Source: Thalassospira profundimaris WP0211
GTDB taxonomy: Bacteria; Pseudomonadota; Alphaproteobacteria; Rhodospirillales; Thalassospiraceae
Assembly: GCF_000300275.1 (NCBI RefSeq)
Contig: NZ_AMRN01000001.1
Coordinates: 744,001 to 808,000, forward strand
Direction: 5' to 3'
DNA length: 64,000 bases
A program made the translations under genes and the position numbers. A model generated the notes under the pieces. It was not told the origin of the DNA. It made no database searches and saw only the letters and a program-made list of their open reading frames with translations. This document shows positions 8,992 through 18,261 of this stretch, in pieces (positions within the stretch are counted from its first letter, which is position 1; every line of letters begins with the position of its first letter).

Positions 8992-9780
8992 ATGGCTGTT
9001 GCCGAAAAACAGACGATGGAAGAAACCCCGCCGCCGGCCCCGACCCCGGCGCCGACAGGTGCGCAAGATGGCGAACAAACCGCACCGACCCTCGAAGGGC
9101 GGGTTGATGCCATTGATCAGAACCGCCTCTATGGCTGGGTCTGGTCGCCGCAAAGCCCGGATGCCCGGATCGAGGTAGTCGTGCGCCTGAACGGTCATGC
9201 CCTGCTGCGTGAAACCGCCGAAAATGAACGTGTCGATCTGCGCCGCAACGGTATCGGCGATGGAAAACACGCGTTCGAGGTCGAATTGCCCGATGCCGCG
9301 GTTGCCAGTGTCGACAGTCTGACGGTCTGTGCCGTCATGCCCGGCAGCAAGGAAGAAATCACGCTGCGCATCCCATCGCAAAGCGAACAGGAAGCCCACA
9401 CGGCGCTCAATGCCCCGCTTGGCAAAATTCTGGATCGTCTGGATCGCCTGCTGGCCGCACAGCACATCTTGCAAAACGGCCAGCGCGAAGCCGCCAAACG
9501 TCTGGTCAGCGCATCCAAACGCATGGATGAACTGGCGTCCGCCGATGATGGCATCGAGGCCGGCGTGAAACTGGTGCGAAACGGTCAGGAAGAACTCTCA
9601 AGCCGGGTCGATGAACTCGAAGTCTTTCTGGTCCGCTTTGATAAATCGCTGGGTGGCTTTGACGAACGGCTTTCAGCCCTGACCGCACGCCACACCAATG
9701 ATCTCAAAACCCCGTTGCTGATCCTGTCCTGCCTGATTGGCGTGACCACCGGGTTGGCAATCGGCGCCTTTGTCTGGTGA
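8992..9780 (+). CDS. Unknown tail-anchored protein with GW-DP module and coiled coil
   Basis: I do not recognise a named family. The 262-residue protein starts with a Pro/Ala/Thr-rich linker (about 8-30), followed by a beta-rich module with LYGWVWSPQSPDARIEVVV (about 43-61) that resembles GW-DP elements in the products of 4630 and 9842. It then has a long helical, probably coiled-coil stretch (about 140-225) and ends in one hydrophobic segment (about 239-261). That layout predicts a protein anchored in the inner membrane by its C-terminus with the rest in the cytoplasm. A strong AAGGAGG precedes the ATG. It could hold the glycosyltransferases at the membrane; this is inference from domain sharing and position. 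Confidence 0.75.
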   Translation: MAVAEKQTMEETPPPAPTPAPTGAQDGEQTAPTLEGRVDAIDQNRLYGWVWSPQSPDARIEVVVRLNGHALLRETAENERVDLRRNGIGDGKHAFEVELPDAAVASVDSLTVCAVMPGSKEEITLRIPSQSEQEAHTALNAPLGKILDRLDRLLAAQHILQNGQREAAKRLVSASKRMDELASADDGIEAGVKLVRNGQEELSSRVDELEVFLVRFDKSLGGFDERLSALTARHTNDLKTPLLILSCLIGVTTGLAIGAFVW

Positions 9781-9841
9781 TCGCCATGGCACGGCAATCA
9801 TTTGCTTTGAAACACCTGCGTAAACACAAGGAGGCCCGGGC

Positions 9842-12037
9842 ATGACTGAACAACATGGAATGCCACTGGATGGCAGAACCGTCGTCGCCGCCTTGGTCGA
9901 TGAAGGGCTGGCTTTGATGGTCGGGGTGGGGAATGCCCTGCCGGCAACGATTGATATTTACCTCAACAGCCAGTCTGACGCCAAAGTCCAGGCATCCATC
10001 ATTTCATGGCGCCGCCACGATGCGGAACCCGACAACGCCTATGGCTTTGTGGCCCTCTTGCCGATGAAGGATGTCTCCGCACGTCGTTTGAAAACGGCCC
10101 TGTTCCGCGGGGCGGGCAAACCTCGTGAATACCGCATCGACAATCGTCAACAACGCATTGAGGCGGTTCTGTCCTCTGTTGCCGATCAATCCGGTCCGGC
10201 CTTCGCCACCGTGATTGATGGCCTGATCGAGGCCCTGCTGGCAGGCGACCCCGATAAAAAACGCCTCAGCAAGGTGGCCGCACTGGTGCAAAGTGCCGCA
10301 CGCAGCAACGGCTTTATCGAAGTGCTGGGCGGGCTCGAAGAAGGTGATGTTTATATTCAGGGCTGGTCAAGCGGCTTCCCCACCGGGCGCACCCGCGTCA
10401 TTGCCATGGCGGATTCTCCGATACTGGCGGAACTGACCAGTGCCGATTTCCAGCGCGATGACCTGGGCGACGAGGCATCGGGTGTAACCGGCCTGATGCT
10501 GGGTGATAAGCCGATCAATCCGAAAAAACTCAAACGGGTTTACTTCCGCGGCCGCGACACCTGGTACTCGATCGAGGTGTATCAGCACCGCGTTCTGGTC
10601 GCGCCGCCCGATGTCCCGGCCCATATTCGTTCGGTCCTTGATCGTGTGCGCGCACCGGAAAAAATCCTGCATACCCTCAAAATGGCCGCACATCGTTTTG
10701 ATGGCCGCGACACGGTATCGGAACTCGATCGCCCGGTCCGCATCGGGATCGATTTCTCTCTTCTGATCGAAGGAAGCGGGGTGTTGATTTCCGGCTGGAT
10801 GCTTGATCCCGACCGTGCGGTCAAGGATGTGTCACTGCGGGTTGGCGGTGAAGTCGTGCGGATTGATGATCACTGGACGCGCCAGTCACGCGCCGATGTG
10901 ACCGATGCCTTTGCCAATGATCCGATGTTCTCTGGCATGAACCCGGCCCGGAATAATCACGGCTTTTTGGTGTTTTGCCCGTTGGATGTCACCCCGCCAT
11001 CCGATCAGGCGACCTATCTTGAACTGGGCATCACCGATGCCTTTCCGGCCTATTGCCCACTGAACCCGACGCGTGCGTCGGCCCGTCAGGCCCTTTCACG
11101 GGTTTTGCCGTCGCTTGATCCGCGATCTGTCACGGCTTCAAACAGTATCGAACGTCAGTTCGGCCCGATGTTGCAGGCCATGACGGCACAGCGTCCCTAT
11201 GCGGTGGATATCCATGATATCGGCGACTTTGACGAAGATGCGCCGGTGACCCTTGTGGTCGGTGTCGATGACACGATCAATGATATCGGCGTCACCATTG
11301 CCCTGCTGGGACTGGATAGTGCAACCCGCCATCTGCCGATTGTTATTGCCGGGCCGGTCGAAAGCTTTGATCAGGTTGGCAGCGAAATCTTGCGCCTTGC
11401 CGCCTTTTACAAACTCAACACCCGGATCGTTTTCGCCGAAGGGGTCGAAGACTATTGCGATGCTCTCGAAGTCGGTGTGGATGCCACCAATTCTGAAACA
11501 GTCGGGCTGGTGTCGGCACATATTCTGCCGCGCGATGATGGCTGGTTTGATCAGTTGCATGCCGCCTATATCAAACGCGGCAACAAGGTTCTCGTATCGC
11601 CGACCATCCTGTTTGAAGACGATTCTGTCCGTTGGGCCGGGACCTGGATCAACAGTAATGCCAATGGCGGCCAGTACCTGTCGGATCGCTATGTCGGCTA
11701 CCCTTGCGCGGTTCTTGCCGATGCCCAACCCAGCGAAGTCAGTGCCGGCACGTTGGAATGCTGCATCCTGCCGCGCAAGGCCTTCAAGGACAGTGACGGC
11801 TTTACCCGTGGCTATATCGGTCCGGCGGAAAAAAGCCTCGACCTTGCACTCAAGCTGCGCATGGCGGGGACGCCATCCTACTGGATCCCCGATGTCGAAG
11901 TACTGGGCAGCGAACAATCCATAAGCAAAGCCCCTGCCTGGGAGGAACTATCCAATCGTCTTGACCGCTGGGCGTTTGATCGCCGCTGGTCATTGGTCGT
12001 TTCAAACTTGCGGAGCCACAACAATGCCGTCGACTGA
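9842..12037 (+). CDS. GT2-like protein with probably inactive sugar-transfer domain
   Basis: The 731-residue protein has several beta-rich modules in its first 450 residues, including YIQGWSSGFPTGRTRV and ISGWMLDPDRAVKDV, then a GT-A-like fold from about residue 465. That fold parallels the product of 4630: SPTILFEDDSVRWAGTW here matches GPKLLFEDGSIQHAGMY there. The NSDV metal motif of 4630 is replaced by SAHI at about 558-561, and the later EDSDL acidic motif is replaced by a GPAEKSLDLALK segment. It therefore probably binds glycan or donor without catalysis, or uses a different mechanism. AAGGAGG precedes the ATG. It overlaps the next gene by 14 bases. Confidence 0.75.
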   Translation: MTEQHGMPLDGRTVVAALVDEGLALMVGVGNALPATIDIYLNSQSDAKVQASIISWRRHDAEPDNAYGFVALLPMKDVSARRLKTALFRGAGKPREYRIDNRQQRIEAVLSSVADQSGPAFATVIDGLIEALLAGDPDKKRLSKVAALVQSAARSNGFIEVLGGLEEGDVYIQGWSSGFPTGRTRVIAMADSPILAELTSADFQRDDLGDEASGVTGLMLGDKPINPKKLKRVYFRGRDTWYSIEVYQHRVLVAPPDVPAHIRSVLDRVRAPEKILHTLKMAAHRFDGRDTVSELDRPVRIGIDFSLLIEGSGVLISGWMLDPDRAVKDVSLRVGGEVVRIDDHWTRQSRADVTDAFANDPMFSGMNPARNNHGFLVFCPLDVTPPSDQATYLELGITDAFPAYCPLNPTRASARQALSRVLPSLDPRSVTASNSIERQFGPMLQAMTAQRPYAVDIHDIGDFDEDAPVTLVVGVDDTINDIGVTIALLGLDSATRHLPIVIAGPVESFDQVGSEILRLAAFYKLNTRIVFAEGVEDYCDALEVGVDATNSETVGLVSAHILPRDDGWFDQLHAAYIKRGNKVLVSPTILFEDDSVRWAGTWINSNANGGQYLSDRYVGYPCAVLADAQPSEVSAGTLECCILPRKAFKDSDGFTRGYIGPAEKSLDLALKLRMAGTPSYWIPDVEVLGSEQSISKAPAWEELSNRLDRWAFDRRWSLVVSNLRSHNNAVD

Positions 12038-13346
12038 TTTACGCGTCCTCGTTATTTCGCACGGCCATCCCAGCATCTCGCTGGGCGGGGCCGAAGTGGC
12101 CTCCTACAACCTGCATAAAGGGTTGAACAAACTTGACGGGGTCGAAAGCTTTTATCTCGCCCGTGTTGGCAATCCCGTGCCGCGTCATGGGGCCTCGGCC
12201 CTGATGAGCCTGCGGCAAAAGGAAAACGAAATCCTTTATCACGCGGAAAACTACGATCATTTCCTGCTCTCAAACGGCAGCACGGATGAAATTGATCGCG
12301 ATTTCCTGCGGTTTGTGAAGGATTACGAACCCGATGTCGTGCATTTCCACCACTATCTCGGCCTTGGGCTCGAAACCATTTATGCCATTCGCGAAGCCCT
12401 GCCCGAAACCGCGATCTTCTTTACTTTCCACGAGTTTTTGACGATCTGCCACAATCACGGGCAGATGATCAAAAGCGGCGGAACCAAGCTGTGCAACCGG
12501 GCAAGTCCCATTGATTGCAATGGCTGTTTTCCCAATATCTCGCCGGCGTCGTTCCTGCGGCGTGAACGCTTCATCAAGGCGATGCTGGAACTGGCCGATC
12601 ACTATGTCTCGCCCAGTGAATTTCTTGCCAACCGTTTCATTGACTGGGGCATGAAGGCCGAAAAGATGTCGGTGATCGAAAACGGTCTCGACATCAATGA
12701 ACGGGCCAAGGACCGCCCGCTTTCCAAAACCCAGCCGCGCCGATCGCGCTTTGCCTTCTTCGGGCAACTGACGATGTTCAAGGGGGCTGACATCCTTCTG
12801 GATGCGGTCGGGCGCGTGCCTGATGAAATATGGGGCGATGATGCGCGGCTGATGATCTTTGGCGGCAACCTTGATCGCCAACCCAAGGAATATCAGGACA
12901 AGGTCCATGACCTGATCGAAAAGGCCGGCGAACGTGTCCGCTTTTACGGGGCCTATCAGAATACCGAAATGCCCAAGCTGATGGAGCTCGCCGACTGGAC
13001 GATCATTCCGTCGATCTGGTGGGAAAACTCGCCGGTCGTGATCCAGGAAGCCTTCTTCCACGGGCGTCCGATGATCTGTTCCAACATTGGCGGCATGGCC
13101 GAAAAAATCACCGACGGTGTCAATGGTCTGCATTTCCGGGTCGGAAGTGCCGAAGACCTTGCTGATCGGATGATCGAAGTTCTCAGCGACAACAAGATCT
13201 GGGATCGGATGCGCGAGGGAATACTAAGCGTGACGACCTATCAGGAATGCGCCGAGCAACATCTCGCGCAGTATCGGGAGGTTCTGGAAACGCGCCGTAT
13301 GTCTGCAAAGGCTGCGAGCCCGCAAACCGTGGCAAGCACGGCATGA
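12024..13346 (+). CDS. Glycosyltransferase family 4 (second copy)
   Basis: GT-B type sugar transferase of 440 residues. The N-terminal loop is SHGHPSISLGGAEVAS and the donor-side EX7E motif is ENSPVVIQE followed by GRPMICSNIGGMAEK. It is paralogous to the product of 7706 over its full length, but carries a cysteine-containing insert (about residues 155-172, CNRASPIDCNGCF) typical of another GT4 subgroup, so its acceptor probably differs. The ATG at 12024 is chosen because the conserved GT4 fold starts there and it overlaps the previous stop; a start 63 bases upstream would add a non-conserved leader. Confidence 0.86.
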   Translation: MPSTDLRVLVISHGHPSISLGGAEVASYNLHKGLNKLDGVESFYLARVGNPVPRHGASALMSLRQKENEILYHAENYDHFLLSNGSTDEIDRDFLRFVKDYEPDVVHFHHYLGLGLETIYAIREALPETAIFFTFHEFLTICHNHGQMIKSGGTKLCNRASPIDCNGCFPNISPASFLRRERFIKAMLELADHYVSPSEFLANRFIDWGMKAEKMSVIENGLDINERAKDRPLSKTQPRRSRFAFFGQLTMFKGADILLDAVGRVPDEIWGDDARLMIFGGNLDRQPKEYQDKVHDLIEKAGERVRFYGAYQNTEMPKLMELADWTIIPSIWWENSPVVIQEAFFHGRPMICSNIGGMAEKITDGVNGLHFRVGSAEDLADRMIEVLSDNKIWDRMREGILSVTTYQECAEQHLAQYREVLETRRMSAKAASPQTVASTA

Positions 13347-13384
13347 ATTCAGAACAAAAACGTGATCAACCAAGGAGAGACAAC

Positions 13385-14575
13385 ATGGCGCGCGTTCTCG
13401 TAATGATCCCGTCAGGCGAAGTCTACGACCACGACTGCGTCCGATGGTACAACTATCAGGATGTTCAAAAGAGCATCAATCACTACCACAATATCGGGGA
13501 TGCCTTTGTCTTCGATTCATCGCTCAAACTGATGAATTACGACAAGCTTGGTGTCTTGCCGATTGCCGATCCCAAGATGGAAGACATCGACCGCCTTCGC
13601 GAGGAATATGACTATGTCTTCCTGCGCGGGTCGAACTACATCCATTCCGATATGGACTGGCGCAATACCATCGACGTTCTCAAACGCCTGAAGCTGCCCG
13701 TGTTGGGCTTTGGCATCGGTGCGCAGGCCCCGGTCAAAGGCAAGATCGAACTGTCCGAACAGACCAAAACGGTCCTGCGGATGATGGCTGATTCCACCAC
13801 CTCCATCGGTGTGCGCGGGGCATATACCGCACAGGTTCTTTGGGATCTTGGCATCACCAATGTCCGCATTGTCGGCTGCCCGACTGCGTTCCGGCAAAAC
13901 AATCCCGACATGCGCATCAAGCTGCCCTCGCTTGATAGCGTGAAAAATGTCGGCATTACGTTGCGCCGTGAAGTGTCACCGGCCTATGCCCAGGACATCA
14001 AACGCTATCTCACCTTCCATCGTGATCTGGTCAAACATCTCGCAGACCGGTTCGATGACATGACCCTGATGGCCCAGGGCGAACCCGAAGAGAAAAAGCT
14101 CGTCTTTGGCAGCAACGCCCAGCGCGAAGAAGCCATGCAGGCGCTCAAAAACAACGACTGGGTCAAGAACTGGTATCTCGATGACACGATGGAACGCCTC
14201 TATCGCGAGAAACTGTTCTATTCCGATGTCGTATCCGATTACGAGGATCTGGTCCGGACCAAGGATTGCGTGCTGGGCTATCGTCTGCACGGCAATCTGA
14301 TGGCGCTGTCGAACGGTGTTCCGTCGATTTACTTCACCTATGACAGCCGCACGGTCGAATTCGCCGAAACCTATCAGATCCCGTCCTATGACGTGTTCTC
14401 GGAAAAGGAATTCGTGCTTGAGGATTACTGGAATCAGGATCTGTTCGACAAGTTCAACCGCGCCTGGTTCCAGACCTATCGCGAAATGGCGCAGTTCCTG
14501 ACCGAAAACAACATCGATCACAAGATGGTCGATGTCATGAAAGCTGATACGCAGCCTCAGCGAAAGGTCGCGTGA
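13385..14575 (+). CDS. Polysaccharide pyruvyl transferase family protein (copy 1)
   Basis: Predicted to add a pyruvate ketal from phosphoenolpyruvate to a sugar, as CsaB and WcaK-like enzymes do. The 396-residue protein shows family landmarks: YVFLRGSNYIH, GFGIGAQAP, IGVRGAYTAQVL, a VGCPTAFR strand and the conserved GYRLHGNLMAL near the C-terminus with the family's RxHG element. The ATG at 13385 has AAGGAGA in front; an ATG 42 bases upstream is possible but lacks this. The product of 15770 is a full-length paralogue. Pyruvyl ketals give glycans negative charge and in some bacteria anchor S-layer proteins, which fits the RTX protein next door, though that link is inferred. Confidence 0.85.
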   Translation: MARVLVMIPSGEVYDHDCVRWYNYQDVQKSINHYHNIGDAFVFDSSLKLMNYDKLGVLPIADPKMEDIDRLREEYDYVFLRGSNYIHSDMDWRNTIDVLKRLKLPVLGFGIGAQAPVKGKIELSEQTKTVLRMMADSTTSIGVRGAYTAQVLWDLGITNVRIVGCPTAFRQNNPDMRIKLPSLDSVKNVGITLRREVSPAYAQDIKRYLTFHRDLVKHLADRFDDMTLMAQGEPEEKKLVFGSNAQREEAMQALKNNDWVKNWYLDDTMERLYREKLFYSDVVSDYEDLVRTKDCVLGYRLHGNLMALSNGVPSIYFTYDSRTVEFAETYQIPSYDVFSEKEFVLEDYWNQDLFDKFNRAWFQTYREMAQFLTENNIDHKMVDVMKADTQPQRKVA

Positions 14576-14683
14576 TCCCACCCGGTATGGCCGTTCTGGC
14601 GACCCGGATCGGGATCGCCGGGCGGCCGTGCCTTCCAAAGCAGCCTGAACCAAAACAGGCAACATCAACAAGGAGACACGGCA

Positions 14684-15679
14684 ATGACTGTACTTGTAAC
14701 AGGTGGCGCAGGGTATATCGGCAGTCACGCGGCACTGGCACTTCTCGATGGCGGGCGCGATGTCGTCGTGCTGGACAATCTAAGTCAGGGGCATCGGTGG
14801 GCAGTGCCAACCGGGGCCGCGTTTGTTGAAGGTGATTGTGGCGACGAAGATCTGGTGCGTCGTGTCATCGCCGAACATGATGTGACGGCGATCATGCATT
14901 TTGCCGGGTCGATCATTGTCCCGGACTCGGTCATCTATCCGCTGGAATATTACCGCAACAACACGGTCAATTCGCGTGCGCTCTTGCAAGTTGCTGTGGA
15001 TAGCGGCGTAAAGCATTTCATCTTTTCCTCGACCGCGGGGGTGTATGGCGAACCAAAAGCCACCCCGATTAACGAGGACTTTGCCCTTAAGCCGATCTCG
15101 CCCTATGGCACATCAAAAATGATGACCGAAAAGATGTTGGCCGATGCCGCCATCGCCCATGATTTGCGCTATGTCGCGCTGCGTTACTTCAATGTTGCCG
15201 GTGCTGATCCCAAAGGCCGTTCCGGCCAGACATCGCGCAAGGCAACCCATCTGATCAAGATCGCAAGCCAGGCGGCAACCGGTACGCGTCCGCAAATGGC
15301 CATTTACGGCGAAGATTACGAAACTCCCGATGGCACCTGCATTCGCGACTACATCCATGTGTCCGACCTCGCCAATGCCCATGTTCTGGCCCTTGAATAT
15401 CTTGAACGCGGCGGCGAAAGCGACGTGATGAATTGCGGTTATGGGCGCGGTTTCTCGGTGCGCGAAGTGATCGGTGCGGTCAAAAAAGTGTCTGGCGTTG
15501 ATTTCGAAGTCGAACTTGCCGACCGTCGCCCCGGTGATCCGGCAGCCCTGATTGCTGCGGCCGATCGTATTCGCCAGAAACTCGGCTGGACCCCGGTTCA
15601 TGATGATCTCGAAGACATCGTGCGCCATGCCCTTGATTGGGAACAAAGCCTTAAATCCCGCGAGGTCAGTGCGGCTTAA
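14684..15679 (+). CDS. galE: UDP-glucose 4-epimerase
   Basis: Interconverts UDP-glucose and UDP-galactose with bound NAD+, supplying UDP-galactose for glycan synthesis. The 331-residue length is normal for GalE. It has the Rossmann motif GGAGYIGSH at residues 7-15, the catalytic serine/threonine region FSSTAGVYGEP, the YxxxK pair in SPYGTSK, and the substrate-loop RYFNVAGADP. AAGGAGA lies upstream of the ATG. It is placed between the two pyruvyl transferases, consistent with galactose being the pyruvylated sugar, but that is only suggestive. Confidence 0.93.
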   Translation: MTVLVTGGAGYIGSHAALALLDGGRDVVVLDNLSQGHRWAVPTGAAFVEGDCGDEDLVRRVIAEHDVTAIMHFAGSIIVPDSVIYPLEYYRNNTVNSRALLQVAVDSGVKHFIFSSTAGVYGEPKATPINEDFALKPISPYGTSKMMTEKMLADAAIAHDLRYVALRYFNVAGADPKGRSGQTSRKATHLIKIASQAATGTRPQMAIYGEDYETPDGTCIRDYIHVSDLANAHVLALEYLERGGESDVMNCGYGRGFSVREVIGAVKKVSGVDFEVELADRRPGDPAALIAAADRIRQKLGWTPVHDDLEDIVRHALDWEQSLKSREVSAA

Positions 15680-15769
15680 CCACACCTCGCAAAACCTGCA
15701 CTTCCAAACACGAGCAACGGTTCGAAACAACGTCAAAAATGACACGAACCAAACACGCAGGAGCATAAA

Positions 15770-16975
15770 ATGGCACCCGAACTCCCCACCGGGGGGCGCA
15801 AGCCCCGTATTGGCGTATTGATGCCCGCTGGCCGTCTTGAGGGCAATCTTGGTGTTGTCACCCACACCTATAATGCGCCGGAAAAGGCAAAGACGCTGTT
15901 CACCAATATCGGTGACTGCTTTGTCTATGATTCCTCGCTGCGCATTCTCGATTATTCCGAACTTTTTCCGATCTATGTGCCCTCGGACGGCAATATTTCG
16001 GAAACCCAGATCGAACAGATCAATCGGCTGGATTACATCTTTCTGCGCGGATCAAACTATATCAACACCAACGGTCAATGGGACCCGATCACAGCGGTTC
16101 TTGAAAAAACCAAGGTCCCCGTGATTGCCTTTGGCATCGGTGTTCAGGTTCCCGACAATTCCGAAGAATATGTCAATGAATCGACCCGACGGTTCTTGAA
16201 CCTGGTTGCAGATCGCTCGGCATCCATTGGCGTGCGCGGCAATCTGTCGAAAAAGGCGCTGAATTCGATCGGGATCAAAAATGTCCGTATCTTTGGCTGC
16301 CCGACGGCGTTCCGCCATTGCAAACCGGAACTGAAATTGCGCCGGGTTGATGCCGCATCGATCAAAAGGCTGGGCTTTACCCTGCGCCGCAAGACGCATG
16401 GTTTCCAGACCCAGCAACGCTTTATGCTGCGCACATTGGCCGAACGCTATGACACGGAAATCCTGTGTGCAGGCGAACTCGAAGAAAAGCAGATCTATTA
16501 CGCGCGATCCAAACAGGTCGAAAATGACGCGGCTGTCATGGACGACGCGGTCAAAAAGCTGACCGCGGAAAAGTGGTTCTATGGCCCCAAGGATCCGTTG
16601 CTGGACCTCTATAAATCATCGCTTTCGGTGTTTGAAAGTGTTGCCGATTTTGAACAGGCCGAACAGAACCTTGATGCGGTGACCGGCTATCGCCTGCATG
16701 GCAATTTGCTGGCCTTGGCCAACGAAGTTCCGGCCCTTTATGTCACCTATGACACGCGCACCCGCGAATTTGTCAAAACGCTTGGCATTCCGTTCGTGGA
16801 TGGTCGCTACATGGACAAATTCTCGTTCGAGGAAGCTTGGGATAACGCCGATTTCGATCTGTTTGAGCAGACCTATCAAAAGCGTTTTGGCGATCTGAAA
16901 AACTTCCTTGAAGAAAACAGCATGGCACACCGTCTGGGCAGTACCCCGGCCCCATACGTCGCAGAGGCGGCGTGA
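15770..16975 (+). CDS. Polysaccharide pyruvyl transferase family protein (copy 2)
   Basis: The 401-residue paralogue of the product of 13385, sharing YIFLRGSNYIN, AFGIGVQVPD, IGVRGNLSKKAL, FGCPTAFRH and TGYRLHGNLLALANEVP. The pyruvyl-transferase core is complete. It begins at an ATG with AGGAG upstream. Two such enzymes beside one GalE suggest either two pyruvylated residues or an obligate pair; the sequence alone cannot tell. A weak hairpin follows its stop, so the next gene may be transcribed separately. Confidence 0.85.
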   Translation: MAPELPTGGRKPRIGVLMPAGRLEGNLGVVTHTYNAPEKAKTLFTNIGDCFVYDSSLRILDYSELFPIYVPSDGNISETQIEQINRLDYIFLRGSNYINTNGQWDPITAVLEKTKVPVIAFGIGVQVPDNSEEYVNESTRRFLNLVADRSASIGVRGNLSKKALNSIGIKNVRIFGCPTAFRHCKPELKLRRVDAASIKRLGFTLRRKTHGFQTQQRFMLRTLAERYDTEILCAGELEEKQIYYARSKQVENDAAVMDDAVKKLTAEKWFYGPKDPLLDLYKSSLSVFESVADFEQAEQNLDAVTGYRLHGNLLALANEVPALYVTYDTRTREFVKTLGIPFVDGRYMDKFSFEEAWDNADFDLFEQTYQKRFGDLKNFLEENSMAHRLGSTPAPYVAEAA

Positions 16976-16985
16976 CCTTGCTGTC

Positions 16986-17022
16986 TGGTGCGTGGCGTAA
17001 CCCCCAGTAACGTCACGCACCA
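16986..17022 (+). terminator. Possible weak terminator after second pyruvyl transferase
   Basis: TGGTGCGTG at 16986-16994 pairs with CACGCACCA at 17014-17022. The downstream bases are only mildly T-rich, so read-through into 17062 is likely. Confidence 0.4.
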
Positions 17023-17061
17023 CACTTTCTCATTTGATTTGCAAATCTGGCGGGTGAAACC

Positions 17062-18258
17062 TTGGGCACACTTCGTTTTTCAAAACGCATTACAGGTCTC
17101 TCGGCATTCCTGATCGGATTGTCGGTCGGTGGCATGTTTGGCTGGAACCCGGATTTACTGGCCGCCGAGGTAACTGTCTCTGGCACCGAAACCGTCATCT
17201 TTGATAGCGACGTCACCGGATGTGACAATCACCATCTGCCCGATTCACCGGCACGTGCCTTTCGCAACAATCAGGGCAAAATGGTTCTGTTTGCCCCGAA
17301 CTTTCAGAACCGGGCCTTTGTCGGTTATGGCTTTAACAGTCTGAAACCCGATTGCGACAGCCGGTTCAAGGCCGCGGGCAAAGCCGTACCCGAACTGCTT
17401 GATGACCGCACCTGGCTTCAGGCGATCTATACCCGTGACGGGCGCGATGTTTATGCCCTGGGCAGTGCCAGTTTCATGCCCTATCGCCATGACATGCCGT
17501 GCAAGGGCCGGACAAAACGCACCGATTGCTGGATCAATGGTCTGGTGACACTGAAATCTTCTGATGGTGGCAAGACCTTTGATTATCTCGGCAACCCGCC
17601 CCATCACGCACCGTTTCCGCCGCCCGAACCCTATCGCGATGATCGCAAACGCGCACCAAGCTATGTGACGGTGACCAACATCATCTCCTGGCAGAACTAC
17701 TATTACGCCATTGTCTGGCGTCGTGCCGATAACTGGGAAGAATCGCGCAATTGTCTGGTGCGCGCCCCGATTGATGATCCCAAACGATGGGATGTCTGGA
17801 ACGGCTCAAGTTTCGAGCTGGCCGCAACCCTGACCGATCAGGGATGGTCGGCACGCCAAACCGAATGCGCGCGCGTCGGGCCTGTGGGTGTTTCCTCCAT
17901 CCGCGGTCTGGTCCGCCACGAAGGATCAAACAGCTTCATCACGGTTTACCTCCATCGCATCCGCAAAAAGGGCGAACCCGATATTGCCGGCTTTTTCTAT
18001 TCATCCTCGACGGATCTCAAAAACTGGTCGGAACCCAAACTGCTCTATCGCCAGCCTTTGCAACGCGACGCGGCAGAGGGCGAAACCTTTTCGGCCTATC
18101 CGTCGATCATCGACGAAGACAGCACAGATCGTCTGTTTGGCACGGTTGATGACGAAGCCAGCCTCGTTTTCGTCCGTCTTGTCCCGAAACCCTACAAGGA
18201 TCGCTGGCGTGTCCCGCGCCAACTGATCCGTGTTCCGATCTCGATCAAGGAGTATTGA
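17062..18258 (+). CDS. Secreted protein with beta-propeller-like sequence, unknown function
   Basis: The 398-residue protein has an N-terminal signal peptide (charged start, hydrophobic stretch about residues 12-27, likely cut after LLAAE), so it acts in the periplasm or outside. The body has repeated aromatic/Asp motifs such as TLKSSDGGKTFDYLG and FFYSSSTDLKNWSEP, which resemble Asp-box or five-bladed propeller blades of sialidase-like and glycoside hydrolase proteins. About six cysteines could form disulfides. The only in-frame start that keeps the signal peptide is TTG at 17062, with a poor ribosome binding site, so translation may be weak. A glycan-trimming or binding role is possible from context; no catalytic residues could be assigned. 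Confidence 0.7.
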   Translation: MGTLRFSKRITGLSAFLIGLSVGGMFGWNPDLLAAEVTVSGTETVIFDSDVTGCDNHHLPDSPARAFRNNQGKMVLFAPNFQNRAFVGYGFNSLKPDCDSRFKAAGKAVPELLDDRTWLQAIYTRDGRDVYALGSASFMPYRHDMPCKGRTKRTDCWINGLVTLKSSDGGKTFDYLGNPPHHAPFPPPEPYRDDRKRAPSYVTVTNIISWQNYYYAIVWRRADNWEESRNCLVRAPIDDPKRWDVWNGSSFELAATLTDQGWSARQTECARVGPVGVSSIRGLVRHEGSNSFITVYLHRIRKKGEPDIAGFFYSSSTDLKNWSEPKLLYRQPLQRDAAEGETFSAYPSIIDEDSTDRLFGTVDDEASLVFVRLVPKPYKDRWRVPRQLIRVPISIKEY

Positions 18259-18261
18259 ACA

